From assembly GCA_033239525.1 (NCBI GenBank), contig BSYO01000033.1, forward strand, positions 8,919,501 through 8,983,500: a stretch of 64,000 bases of DNA, given 5' to 3'. The position numbers and the translations under genes were made by a program. Under the pieces are notes generated by a model. It saw only the letters and a list, made by a program, of their open reading frames with translations. It made no database searches and was not told where the DNA came from. Source of the stretch: Nepenthes gracilis (lineage: Eukaryota; Streptophyta; Magnoliopsida; Caryophyllales; Nepenthaceae). Within the stretch, counting starts at the first letter, position 1. The number at the start of each line of letters is the position of its first letter. Positions 1 to 12,060 of this stretch are shown piece after piece.

Positions 1-243
1 TTAAGCTAATATAATTAAATTGAGGTCAAAAGATATGAAAAAATTTGGATTAAAGGGTCCAACGTTCCGAAGCTGTAATCTGCGGTTTGCAAAACTGGAA
101 ATTTCATCTTCAAATCTGCAATATTAAATCAGACACGAAACTGCATCTGCAATCTATAATTTGCTACTACTGAATCTGGAAATTTCAATCAGCACCCGAG
201 ACCTGCAAATCAGCTTAAATCTGAACTTGCAACTGAAATCTGC

Positions 244-1714
244 TGGTGGAATGTCTCGCTGGGTTTCTGAGGTGCAAATATTGCATCTGATACTACTCAT
301 TATTGTTTGTGGGCATGCCTGGGGCTGCCATAGTTGGTGTGGTGCGTGATGTGTTGATGAACATTTTGAGCTAGTCTGTTTGCTTCCTAAAGATTGAAAC
401 ATGGGTTATACTGCCCATGGTTATTACCTTGATTGATGTTCTGTGGAGATGGGTTGCAGGTGTATAATGGTGTGCTGCTGTCCAAATTTTACTGCGATGC
501 TGTTTGGTAACTTTCCGAGCTGATTGTGCTGAGTTGCTGATGCTGATCCTATGCACTGTGTTGCACTGTGATGATGTGGCTGCTCTATGACTGTACCGGA
601 TGTTGCTGTTCTGCTTTTTTCTTGACAATTTCTACTAGAAGGCTGTGTGCAGGATGCTGGCTCTGGTTGTGCTGAAACTGGAGCTGACTTGACGGTCTGT
701 ATTGATGTTGCTGGAGACGCGGATTTAGTTTTTAGCATCCTTGCTGTCCTGAGGCGGTGTGTTGCTGAAGAATGATAAGACTGCCTAATAAATTTGATGC
801 TGAAGGGTGAGCACTGATATTAGCAGGAATGCTGTCTGCTGCTTGCTGTAGCCTGACGTAAACCAAGAAGGCAAATGGTTGCTGATGGAGCCATTTGTTC
901 GTGTTGGGAGCATTGGAAATCTTGGGGCAGCTCTCGGTCTTGCTGGAGTAGTTGCAGAACAGTGTTAACACTTGCTTTAAATTGTTTGGACTGGGGTTGT
1001 GCAGCTGTTCTCGGATATGCTGTCCGGATGCTGCTGGTGTTTAGAAGGTGCTGGCTACTTGGTTTGAAGTATATATCTTGTGGTTGCTGGAGCTGATATT
1101 GCTGAAATTTCGGATCAGATTTTTGCACTGATGCTGTTGCAGCCGGCTGTTTTCTTGGTTGCACTGAAATTTTTGCACTGAAATTTCGGATCTGAAATTC
1201 TCGGTTGTCTTATCTGGTAGCTGATTGGCTGATCTGATGCTACTTGGCATGCTTGGAGTGGAATGGCAGATTTACAGGACCATGTCTGATGGGTACTCCT
1301 GAAAGTGCAACTGCTGCTGTTTTTTATTGTTTGCTGGCGCTGGGGCGGAGGGTTACTGCGGTAGCCTATTGCTTCTTGGACTTGGGGTGCATTTAGTGTG
1401 TGGGCAGCCTTGTTATGCTGTAGTAAGTTGCTGCGGGGCGATCAATTATTGTTGAGCCTGTCGTCTCGGGAGTAACTGTTTTTGAATCTGAACTTGTAAA
1501 ATGACAGTGTTCATTTTCTATTTTTTGTTAGACCGCTCCTCTTAGCGGTTTTTTTTTTGAGGTATTCTCTGATGTACCAGCTGCTCGGGGTATATGTCCT
1601 GGCTTCTTTTGTTCTAACTCCCAGTCAAAAAACTTGGAGTTATAACACTATTTTTTGTAAATTTTTTCTCTCATTAATCCAAAATACACACTTACTTACC
1701 AAAAAAAAAAAAAA
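244..1714 (+). mobile_element. LINE-like non-coding retroposon, copy A (5'-truncated)
   Basis: The element ends in a 14-nt poly(A) at 1701-1714 preceded by cacttacttacc, the same 3' signature as copies B and C. A candidate target-site duplication flanks it: gcaactgaaatctgc at 229-243 and gcaaactgaaatctgc at 1715-1730, differing by one inserted A. Because the target itself contains repeated ctgaaatctgc motifs, this duplication is less decisive than that of copy C. About 150 bp before the tail a block with an aagtc...cttggagtta motif matches the other two copies. No credible ORF exists; the frames on both strands are short and compositional. I infer an L1-type machinery mobilised it in trans. 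Confidence 0.6.
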
Positions 1715-2510
1715 GCAAACTGAAATCTGCAACCTGGAAAGCCTGCGATCTGAAAACAGACCCGAACCATGAACTGAAAACTGCAAAATTAATTGAATTA
1801 TAATGTGCCCTAGGTTGCTAGAAATTTCAAAACTTATGCCATCTGTCAGCCAAGCAATCAGCCCAAGTTGCTGGAAATTTCCATCGACTTAAGGTGCTGA
1901 ACCACAAAATAAAAATCAGCACTATGTTAAAACGTGCCATCTGTCAAGCCAAGTCATCTAAATTCCAGCAACACCTCAGGATCAGATTCAAAGCCACGTG
2001 GATTTTGAGATAAGCTTCCAACAATTTAGCTGCCAACTTAGGATAAATATAATGCTAGCTTTAAATTTGAATTTATTCCAGAAAATTTCCACGATGGAGA
2101 GAGAGCAGCTGAAAAGAGTAGAGAGGGAGAAGAACGAGGGAAGAGAGGGGAAAAACAGAAGGGGAGAGAGAGGTGAAGAAAGGTAGTGCTCCAAGGATTC
2201 CAATAGCTGATCTTAGTAAAGCTTTTGGATAAATCAGACTAAGGCAAGTGTATTTTAAGCTTTCTCTTTCTCTTGCTGTCAATTTTTGCGGATTTCTTCT
2301 GGTATTATCGTTCTAATACTCGTCTCTGTTAAGATTCTAAAATAAATATGGCACGAAAATTATTTTTCCATGATTTTTGTGAAGGAAATTCACGTTCTTG
2401 CTGTTGTAATATGCTTGCTGATTTCTATACCTTGCTGTACCATGTTTACTGATTGTTTACTAATTTTGAAACATGTTTTGCTGATTTTCTTTACACGTTA
2501 CACGTTACTA

Positions 2511-4414
2511 AAACGTTGCTTCACGATGTAGCTCTCGTGTAGAGGGAGAAGCTCTGGCTTCTCTCTTGGTGCATTTCAAATTTTAAATTTGAAATGCGTG
2601 TGTTGCTCGGCGATCTTTGTCGTCATCGGCTTGGTTCATTCTCTGAGGGCATGACAACCATCTCTGTCTTCCTTTCTCTTCTTCTCGACTCGCCCTTTGG
2701 TTCTCTCCGTGCTCTCTTGGTTTCTGTAACTCTTCGAAGGTGGTTCCGGTTGTTTTTCCCACCTTCGTCCGTAATAGACATCTCCTTCCGCTAAATCTGC
2801 TTGGGAGGTCGGGTCCTGCATGCGGCCTGTTTCTTTGTTTGAAGGAGCCGTTTCTGACTTGATGACCGGTGCTAGGGTAGGAATTGGGAGGTCGGCTCCT
2901 GCAAGTCTTCGTTTGGAGGAGCCGTTCCTGCCTTGGTGCCTAGTGCTAGGGTAGGAGCTGCTGAGGGTTTGGTAGTCGACTTTCTCCCATCAGACGCGGC
3001 TGTTCCAGAAATCTGAAATTTCAAATTTCATTTTTCAAAATTTTCAATTTCAAATCTGAAATCTGAATTTTTGAGGGTCTCTCGCTTTCGGCTGTGCCTC
3101 CATGCCCCAGGCTGCTTAAGGCTGCTGCGGCTGAGAGTCCCTATTCTGGTTTCGGCGCGAAAGCTACGGCTCAGGTTGCCATTCGGCTGGTGCATCTGGT
3201 GGTGTTGTTCGGGTCGAACCCTGATGTTTCTTGCTTTGCTGATGGAGCGGACAATGACGTTGGAGGAATGCCGGTTTCTTGTTGTGGAGTTTTGGTGTCG
3301 GCAGTAGGGTGGATCCCATCTCTGTGGCTGCTGTCAGGCTTGCTGAAGCATCTTGGAGTTTAGTGACTGCCTTTTGCGGTTCAGCTTGCTCCATGATTTC
3401 TAAAGCTGGCGTTCTTGGTGCTGCCTTGTTGGTGTGTGAGTATGGGCTGAAGTTTGTCTCTGTAGCTGCAATGGCAGCTGGAATAAATCTGAATTTGGGT
3501 TTGCAGATCTTTGGATTTGGGTGCGGAAGCCTGGTGCTTTTGTTGGCTCTGGCGTTGCTTGATGTAGCTGTTGCAGCCGAAGGTCTTGCGCAGCTGGATT
3601 GTGAGGCAATGGTGTTCTGATTCAGTTTGTGAGGCAAGTTACAATTGCTCTCTGCGCTGGATTGTGACATCGATGCCGATTTCGTTTTGACTCTACTAGG
3701 CCATCCGGTTTTTGCTCTCACAAACTCCCGGTTTGAGTAGACTGGAGTTTGGTTGGCCCTGGTGGGCTGCTGGATGGAGCAGTCGTGGTTAAATCAGTTT
3801 AGCTGGGCACTCCAGCTCCTCTCTCTCTCGCCCCTGGTTGGTTTTCCGGACTCTGCTCGTGCCTGTTCTAATTCAGTATGGCCCGAATTGGAGATGATAA
3901 GCAGCTGTTGCCAGTTTGCCGGATTGAATTCTCCTCCAGGCTGCCTCTTCCCGGTTGAAGCTTTGCTGCTGATGTGCAGATGCTCCCGTGTTTTGTAGAA
4001 GCAGGTGTAGATTTTGCTGAAGTTTGGATTTGCTGACGGTCTCCTTTGATGCTGTGTGAACGGCTTATGCCGTTTCCCTGCAGTTGAATGGTGCTGGAAA
4101 GCAGATGCTGTGGTTGCTGGCAACATCAAGCTCCACTGCTGAAGGTGTGATTGCTGGAATCAAGGGTTTTGCCTTGGATTAGTTTTTTTGATTAGGAACC
4201 GCTTTACCGATGTTAGAGTGGTTTCTTGTGTTGTATGAATATCAGCATTTTTATTTTTCAGTTGGTTTCATCCGTTGTATCAAAGTGCTCGGGGCATGCC
4301 CTAGCGTCTATGGGTTATCCCCAAGTCGGAATAACACTTGGCGATAAATCATTACTTGTAAATTTTTTTCTCCCTTTAATCCAAATCACTTACTTACCAA
4401 AAAAAAAAAAAAAA
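2511..4414 (+). mobile_element. LINE-like non-coding retroposon, copy B
   Basis: It ends in a 16-nt poly(A) at 4399-4414 after cacttacttacc and shares the 3' block of copies A and C. Near its 5' end, from about 2541, agagggagaagctct resembles the 5' start of copy C (agagagagaagctct at 8003), so this copy is close to full length. The 5' end is uncertain: an imperfect candidate TSD is acgttacta (2502-2510) versus aagttacta (4413-4421). Inside are a near-perfect 27-bp palindrome (2571-2597) and a direct repeat of about 80 bp (2803-2885 and 2886-2956). The longest open frame, 185 codons on the minus strand at 3164-3721, is probably a by-product of low T content on that strand. Confidence 0.6.
2803..2956 (+). 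repeat. Two-copy direct repeat in retroposon copy B
   Basis: Two adjacent units begin gggaggtcgg at 2803 and 2886 and both end gctagggtagga. The second unit is about 13 bp shorter. The units lie in the GC-rich 5' portion of copy B, and I did not find the same duplication in copies A or C. Confidence 0.75.
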
Positions 4415-5099
4415 GTTACTACGCCATACTTACTGACTTTTAAATCTGAGAATATGTGCAGCAAGACGTAATCTGGAAATCTGATTTCTAAAGCTTGCTG
4501 GTTTTTATATGTAATGTCCAAGTTGCTGATATTAAATTACTGTAACAGGTTTTGTTGAATTTCAAATATGAAATTATGTTGCTGAATTATGTTTTGCTGA
4601 TTTTCTAAAGCTGAAAATAGGATGCTGAAATTATATTGTAATCTGAAAACATGATCTTTAAAGTAGTATGTTGTACGCTGAAACTTTACGTTACTGAATT
4701 TTAAAGTTGTATCAAGTCTACCGATCCTTGAAGCTGTGTAATATGCGTTGCTGATTTATACGTTGCTGTCGCATGATTCTGTCTTGTTCTGCCTCACGTT
4801 GCTGTCTCACGTTTGCTGTAATAATAGTGCTGTAATCTGAATTTTTAAGTTACTAATTATAATCTGCTGATATTTGAAGCTGAAACCAGGTTGCCGATCT
4901 TCAATCTGCTATTTGCTGAAATTTTATATTATACTTTGCCGAAATCTGTTGTATGCTTTGCTGAAAATCTGGATTATGCTTTGCTGATTTTCTTTACATT
5001 TTGCTGTACTAGGCTTACTAATTTTTGAAGCTGAATATATTTTTAAAATATGATGCTACTAGAATTTAAAGTACCGATTTTGATAGAATTAATTTCATA

Positions 5100-5760
5100 T
5101 TTAAAAACTTTACAATATGTTATGAATTATGTATATTTTTTTCTCGGAGTTGAGAAAATTACGAAAATGAGTAAAGAAAAAGTATAGAGTTTTCACATGG
5201 ATTTAAAAAAAAAAAAAAAGAGAGAGAGAAATTGAACCAAGAATTTATTCAGATGGTAATATTTTCTAACATATCTTAGAATATTACAATGGTAATTATA
5301 ATATTACCATTGCCCCTAGCACCGCGGGAGAATAAAGGCGACTTTTAGCCTTATCTACTGAGTATAAATGTATGTACCACCCACCTCTGGGTATGAATAG
5401 GAGGGAAGGCCTTAGATAGTGTGGATTGAATACTATCCTTTTATAGATTATCCACTCCATTAGCTGATAAGGTCTATTAACCTTAGTAAGTAAATTTTTA
5501 ATATATTCGACGGTTAAGATAATAAAAAAAACAAGATAAAGAAAATTAAAGTTATCACGAAAATATTTTCTATTTTTGTTTTATATTTATGTATATACAT
5601 TATGATTTCTATTCCCTTCGAAAATATATTTTAAGTTTAGTATGCATATTCTTTGTTGTATACGTACTTTGTTGAGTATTTGGTTCACTCTCTTAATATT
5701 TTACTAACCTTCAAATGATTCACACGAGCTACTGTCAAATGAAAGGGAGTGAAGAAGATG
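5100..5760 (+). repeat. LTR-like fragment, member 1 of a dispersed pair
   Basis: By eye this aligns over several hundred bases with the reverse complement of about 47800-48420. Shared blocks run in the same order: ttgagaaaattac-like sequence, cagatggtaatatt, taggagggaaggccttag, ccattagctgataagg, and a tttgttgagtatttggttcactctc block. The last block resembles the tgttgagc...ctcactc block of the chromovirus LTRs elsewhere in the window. A near-perfect 26-bp palindrome sits at 5287-5312. No ORF is present. I infer an LTR relic of a chromovirus-type family. Confidence 0.5.
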
Positions 5761-6109
5761 AGAGTTCTTATGTATAGGATAATGGCTTTTGGTGTTTAGA
5801 ATGTCTATTTTCACTTTTGATATATTAAAATTATGTAAAACTTGAAAGTATGAAATGATATATTAAATTTTGGTGTTCTTAGTTTAGTTTTGTTTTTGCA
5901 GGCTATTATGGATATTATGTATACTTTCGCAAGTAATTATGAAAATTAATTTTAATTTTTAGTCGGCATCTTTCTTTAATAAAATCCGATGCCGTATTCC
6001 TATAGTATAATATTGGAGCCAATGATGAGATGACTATTGTATAAATTCTATGCATGTTTGCTTATATATTTATATCATATATATTTGTGTATGATTATGA
6101 CATATGATG

Positions 6110-9100
6110 GATAGGAGGACGTGGGACATCACAACGATGATGGAAGCATCAATCTAATGGATCATTTAGACCACTTTCATATGTTACTTTACTTCCTGAA
6201 TCTACAGAATGCCGAACTTTGCGTTTGTTTTTATTTAACCTTAAAGAGAGATATAAGAATTTGGTTCTATGTGTTATGACCAAATCTCATTTGAACTTTT
6301 CACGAACTAGCCAGACAGTTCCTATCCCACTTCGCCTCCAACTGGGAGAAAGTAAAACAACCCTAACAACTTGTTATGATAAGATAGGATCCTAATAAAA
6401 ACATAAAGCATTTTATGACCAAATTTAATGTTGAACTCGAAAACATTGAGGTGAAATTGAATACCTTTATAATGACAATTTAATTAGGTGATATTTTTAA
6501 ATCTTTAGTTTAACAAGATTTCAAGACGTTCTTGGAGGCAAGAGTGACCACTTAGGCTTACATTTTAGCGGAGGTGGCAAACGAAATCAAACAGCAAAAA
6601 CACTTCAATTACGAGCATCATTTAGACATAATGGAGGAAGAAAAAAGACAAATGGTAGCAATCAACCCACTTAGGATCATCACAAGTAACAGAGGATTGA
6701 GTCAAGTATTTATAAAGAATACAAGCCACTACACTTCACATCCGTCACCAATATCGAACAAATATTCTAATGTAAATTTGAAATAAGAAATTTCTAAGGT
6801 TGCCCAAGCCGATCAAGAACTCAGAGTGACGAAACCAGTCAAAGTAATACCTCTGACATTGATCTGCAGTGCACAATATTGAAGATTGTGAGACACTTTA
6901 GAAGAATATTGAGGCCCTGATATGAAAAGAATATCTTAAAAAGTATTTGTAGAATCTTAGATCTACCTCTGGCAAAGACAATGATGCCAAAGAGTCGCTC
7001 GAACAACCACAAAATCAAGTAGTTACAAGGGTCATCAACATAGTATCTATCAGAGCCGCTAGCTCAACAACTCTAGATTATCCTGAAAAACGCTTCCTCT
7101 AGTAGGAGACAAAAATTAGAGATGGAGAAAAAGGTCATTTATTTTAGTGATGACAATGTAACACATGTAATCTTCCCCCACTCTAATTCTCTTATTATAA
7201 CCACACTCATTTCAAATGGAATCCAATACTACCAACTGAAATTAGTATTTATTGATAATAAAAATTTAAAATATATTCTGTATTTTGATACATTCATTAA
7301 GTTAGAATTTGAAAACAATCAAATAGACTCATCAGATGGACCACCTATATAGACATGATAATGTGCCGGTCCAAGTAAAATGAATTGTATATCTAAAAGT
7401 TACGATGGGAATATATCCAAAGATGGCTTCCCACGGGATAACTTCTAGTATTAGATCTTTCCTTAATTTACAATGCTATATTAGGCTGATTATACTTAAT
7501 AACATTCAAAGTGGTCACCTCCATCCCACATCTGAAAATAAAATTTCTAACTAAATACGAGATTAAAGAAATTAAAGGAGATCAAGTCACTGGGCAAAAC
7601 TATTACTTAATGCAGATCAATGGCCTAAGTCTTCCAAAACCTATAAAAGAATTTGACCTTCAAGGTGAGGCTTCTCTTCAATAGGTTTCATGAGAAGAGT
7701 TAACGCTTCATATTCCTTTAAATCCTACATACCCAGATAAATTGGGTCTTTATTGGATTAAAAACTGAAACAAAAATTAATAGAATTTCTACGACGCAAC
7801 GCGGACATCTTCACCTGGACACCAGCTGATATGTCAGGTATTCCAATAAAAAAGATAGTTTACAAGTTGAGCCTAGTCTCTAAAAGTAAAACTATTAAAC
7901 AAAGGAGGCAAAGCTACTTCATGAAAAAACTCATATCTATTCAAGAAGAGGTTAAGAAGCTATCTAATGTTTGATTCATTAACGAAATCAATATCCAGAT
8001 ATAGAGAGAGAAGCTCTCGTCTCTCTCTAGGGTTTCAAATCCGGCGCTGCCGTTTTGGGCGCCGGGTGGCACCGGAGCCGGCCATGGCCGGTCTCTTGGT
8101 TGCTCTGCCCGGTTCCCCTCCGATTATCCGTCTCCACCTTTCCGGTTCTCTGCTCCGGATGCGCCGTTCACGGCGCCCTCGGAGCCTTCGACTTTGTCTA
8201 CGAACTCAATCTGCTTCTCCCGCTTTCAGATTGGGGTGAAGGATCTTACGTTGGTCCTATTCTTCGTCTGTTGGAGATGTTGGTGCTGTCGTAGCTGGGG
8301 CTTTGTGTCCTCTCAGGTTTTGGTGGCGCTCATCCTTTGAGGCCTCGTATCTTCTCCTCAGTGCGAGCCTAGGGTTGAGCTCTCGATTCGTTTCTCCCAT
8401 ACAAATTGGGATGAAGGCTTCGGCCTCACTATGGGCTCCTTCCGGTCCTTTCGCCTTCGAAGTCCGTTGGGCCTAGCATCAGCTTTGGTTGCGGGCTGGT
8501 GTTAGCCAGCTCTGCCCTCCTGGATTTGGTATTGGGATCTGATATCTGAAGCTTTTGACGGCTCTCGTGCTGCTTGATGGATCTAGTGCATTCGAAGTTC
8601 TGTTATGCTGGCTCTGAAGTGCCTCTGCCTGGGTGTTCCCTTCTGGTGGACGGTTTGGGGGATACCGTGCAGTGCTGGTTTGGAGCTATTAGGCCGATGT
8701 ACTGAAGAGCTGGTCGTGGACCTTTTGGATGCATATAAACCTTCTGGTGCGGTGGGGATCCTTCAGTTTGCTGCCATTTGTGGAGCTTTGCTTGGTTGCA
8801 ACTGATGTGGGTTGCAGCGAAATGCTAGACTCTCACTGGATTGCTTTTTGACGGCAGATGGTCGGGTATGCAACTGTGTGGCTTGATGTTTGTGAGGAGA
8901 TATCCTCTGTGTTGCTGAATGCTGAATTGTGGGGCTGTAGAGCCAACGGACTGGTGTTGTGTTTTATTGTGCCTCTGCTAGTGTGTGGGATGGGTAGGGG
9001 GCTGCCTGTGCGCTGAATTTGGCCTTTAGAGCTGGCCCCGGACTGTTTGGCTGTAATAGCTCCTTATGTTGTGGGGGTGTTCATTCTGTCTATAGACATT

Positions 9101-11285
9101 AGTCTGTCTGGATGTTGGCCTTGCCTGCTCGTGGTGGTTTGGATGCTGGATGTGCTGTTTCCTGGATGCTGAGGATGGCGGCTGGACATCTGCAGAGTGA
9201 GAGTTGTGTTTTTTAGGCAGGCGCTGCCATCCCTGCCGGCTCCACAGCTTTCACCTCCTGTTACATTTTCCATTTTAGTCCCGTCTCCTGCTTCTTTAGC
9301 AGCTGATACTGCCTAATGGCGTTGGGTGGTTCAATGCCCCTGGCATTGATCCATTAATCTGGTTTCGGTTGTGCTTTGAGGGCATTGATTGAAATCTGTG
9401 GAATTGCTGAATTGCTGTGATGTGCTGGGTTTCTTGCTGCTGTGCTGGGTATCTTGCGGCCCATGAATTGCTGCTGTTGCCTTACAGATGTCTCCTTAAT
9501 TTGGGGCATCCGTGCATTATGCATTTTCGGATGTGGTGGCTGGTATTGAGATCTAGGCGTTTCTTTGGTGTAGTTACTCTTTGGGAGGACTTACATCGGT
9601 GAAGATTGACCGTGTCTAATGCATCTTGAGCTCCTTCTATTGCTGGCCTTGGTTAAGACACCAAGGTTCCAAAAGGCAGAAAAGCAGAGTCCATTTGCTA
9701 TAAGCTGATGAAGTACTGGACGTGCTGTCATGGCTTGACTAGAATGCTAATAAGTACTGGATGTGCTGTTTTACAGCATTTGCTGATGTAAGATCCTGGT
9801 GCTGAGGACGGGTGTGGGTTCTTGGATGCAGCCCTGGTGCTGAGGAATGCTGTAATCCTAGTTTGAAATTTCCTCTAGAACAGTTGGGTGTAGATGCTGG
9901 TCTGGAATATCATTTGTGCTCCTGGGGGCAAGGCTAGCGAGGTTACTTGTTGGGTTTGATACCCTATGCTGGTGCCTCATTTTCTTCCACCATGTTGTCT
10001 CAATATTTTTGTGAGCTGATCAAAATGCTCTCCGTTTGTATTTTTATTTTTCATGCTTTGACTATAGTCTTAGATTATGTCATGATCATGAGGTTTGGGG
10101 TCACCCCCTTGTCGTCGTTCTAATTCCAAGTCAGAAAAACACTTGGAGTTAGCACAAGATTTTGTAACTTTCTTTTAAATTTAATGCATTTACTTGCCAA
10201 AAAAAAAGAAATCAATATCCAGATTAGTTATCCAATATCATTCTCACAAAGAACAGTAATAAGAAATAAAAAATGTGTATTGATTTCACAAATATGAATA
10301 AAGCATATTTGAAAAAAGTTGATAGATACAATGTTCGAATACTATCTACTAAACTTTATGGATGCCCATTCAAGATATAACTAAATTCGGATGAATCCAA
10401 AAGATGAAGAAATGACCTCATTTATGATAGATTAGGGAATTTACTGCTATAAAGTGATACATTTTTATTTGAAGGATACTAAAGTAACATATTAGAGGAT
10501 GGTGAATAAAATATTCAAACAACAGATCAAAAGAAATAAAGTGGTGAACATTAACAAGAAGTTTGCCAAAAGTATACTTCCCAATGATCATATTAATGAT
10601 ATGTTAGAGACATTTAACATATTCAAAACATACCAAATGAAATTAAATCTAAACAAGTGAGTATCTAGGGTAACTTCTAGTATATTCTTAAGTTTCATAG
10701 TGTCACAATATAGAATAGAGGCCGACATAGAAAATATTAAAGTAATAATAGATATGGAGCCACCTCAAACCATGAAAATGTCCAAAAATTAACCAAATGA
10801 CTTTCAGTCTTATCTTGATTCATACCAAAACCAGTTGAAAAATATCTACCATTCTTCAAATAGTTTGGTGCATCCACTCTTATTAACTCATCCTAAGGAG
10901 GAAGAGAAATTATATATATTTGCCTGACCATTTTTAAAAATAGCTCTTAGTATTGTTCTGGTCAAGGAAAAATTAAGTATACAACAACCTTACTATGTTA
11001 ACAATATCCTGACAAACTCGAAAACTTGATAAGCACAACAAGAAAAGGCTACTTTTTTACTGCAATGAAAATCCAAGTTATATTTTCATGCCCATAAAAT
11101 TATAGTTCAGACAAATCAACCTTTGAAAAGGATTTTGTAAAAGTTTGAAGTTTCAAAACAAGTATTCAAATGGTTGATCAAATTGGACAACATAAAGTTT
11201 CAGGCTCGATCCTCCATGAAGAGGGACCTTGTGAACTTTATTTTCAAAACGACTCCAATCTTAGAAGAAAAAACCTAAATCTTTA
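6110..11285 (+). pseudogene. Degenerate Ty3/gypsy (Tat-like) gag-pol, split by retroposon C
   Basis: Translating across stops and frameshifts gives gypsy domains in the normal order. The gag core lies at about 6150-6480 (MDHLDHFHML, then FLSHFASNWEKVK and KHFMTKFNVELENIE). Gag C-terminus is at 6574-6786. A protease-like stretch is at 7122-7352 (FSDDNVTHVIFPHSNSL), where the usual D-T/S-G reads IDNKN. The pre-RT motif ADIFTWTPADMSGIP is near 7800. The reverse transcriptase begins before 7984 and resumes at 10225 (LLNFMDAHSRYNQIRMNPKDEE after correcting stops is partly visible; MVNKIFKQQIKRN is clear). RNase H-like sequence runs to about 11270 (KWLIKLDN). The RT metal-binding motif is lost. No integrase follows, and matching LTRs were not identified. 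It resembles the better preserved element at 26-35 kb. Confidence 0.75.
8001..10207 (+). mobile_element. LINE-like non-coding retroposon, copy C (best defined)
   Basis: A perfect 17-bp target-site duplication, gaaatcaatatccagat, flanks the insert at 7984-8000 and 10208-10224. The insert starts with atagagagagaagctct, a typical plant mRNA/LINE-like 5' leader, and ends in acttgcc plus a short poly(A) at 10199-10207. Its 3' block (about 10110-10198) matches copies A and B. It interrupts a gypsy reverse transcriptase whose reading continues after the second TSD copy, so the insertion is younger than the gypsy element. At 2207 bp it has no convincing ORF: frames of 60-90 codons lie in T/G-rich DNA. 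TSD length and poly(A) indicate target-primed reverse transcription; the source of the enzyme is not in this window. Confidence 0.85.
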
Positions 11286-11289
11286 GGGG

Positions 11290-12060
11290 GCTACACTAGA
11301 TGCATCGTCACGCTTGTAGGCATTACATGTTAATTGAATATCTTTCCAGACAGGCAGTGGAGCAAGGATATTATCGACCTAAGTTGAATGAACTGAGATG
11401 GAAATAAGTTATAGCTCATGCTGTGATGGGTGTTGCATGTACCTTGATGTCTAGTTGAATCTCGTTTAAATCAGCAAGTTTAACAAGGAGGGCTTTTATA
11501 AACATTCGGCAAAGACTAATAGAAGCTCATTAAAGACTCCTCAATTGTGGCAAGAAAAAGCAAACATTCAAGCCGATATTTAATAGAGATTTCGATTGCC
11601 AAAACATTAATATAACTAATAGGAGATTCGATGAATAGGGCAGAAGCTGAGAAGGAGAGACAAGAAGAGCGACCCTCCTAATATTCAGTATTTGCTTGAG
11701 ATCTGATTTGAACTTCATTTTTCACCAAACTCAAGTATATTGTTTTAACCTTAATCATAGGATATACTACTAAATTGTTTACTTATTTTTTTATTGTATT
11801 CCTCTCTTGTGTGTTGTTTAGTGTTCTAGGTTTATTTTTAATCGGTTATTTATACGGGTTGTTATAAATGGTTATCAGAAGTGGTTATTTGTAATCATAT
11901 ACTATATAGTAGATATTGTTTGGAGTTTATCCCATATTTTTTTCTTATTTGAAAAGATTTTTTCACATTAAATATTATTATGCAACATATATCCTTGATT
12001 GCATATTGTTGTTCCTTATGCTTGCATGGAATATTGATAATTAATGATTGACAGGGAATT
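11290..12060 (+). repeat. LTR-like fragment, unclassified
   Basis: Directly after the gypsy relic a tttagggggctacac sequence near 11284 resembles a polypurine tract and LTR junction. From about 11895 to 12010 the order of motifs (ggagtttatccc, then a stretch with gattttttcacattaaa, then ttgttccttatgcttgca) matches the R-U5 part of the Copia-style LTRs at 13.1-13.6 kb and 14.6-17.9 kb. No start, end or TSD could be fixed. Confidence 0.3.

Larger units (their letters stand above)
1..5990 (+). repeat. Old LTR-like DNA interrupted by two retroposons
   Basis: The pieces outside retroposon copies A and B (about 1-243, 1715-2510 and 4415-5990) contain no open frame. They share features with other LTRs in this window: a purine-rich leader at about 2090-2190, then an aggcaagtg motif near 2240 as in the LTRs at 20140 and 30265, then AT-rich sequence. 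The segment 5100-5760 is recognisably homologous to the reverse complement of about 47800-48420. Many short near-repeats of the type ctgaaatctgca and ttgctgatttt occur. I infer a long chromovirus-type LTR into which copies A and B inserted. The true ends were not found, so boundaries are approximate. Confidence 0.35.

Noticed and set aside
424..1164. Overlapping minus-strand ORFs of 70-114 codons in copy A
   Set aside because: Gln/Ser-rich, same compositional effect, no conservation between copies.
3164..3721. 185-codon minus-strand ORF in retroposon copy B
   Set aside because: The strand is A/C-rich and poor in T, which removes stop codons by chance. The translation is Ser/Thr/Pro/Ala-rich with no motif, and copies A and C do not conserve it.
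8055..8805. Plus-strand ORFs in copy C as possible small proteins
   Set aside because: Short, low complexity, not shared with copies A or B, and not resembling a LINE ORF1.
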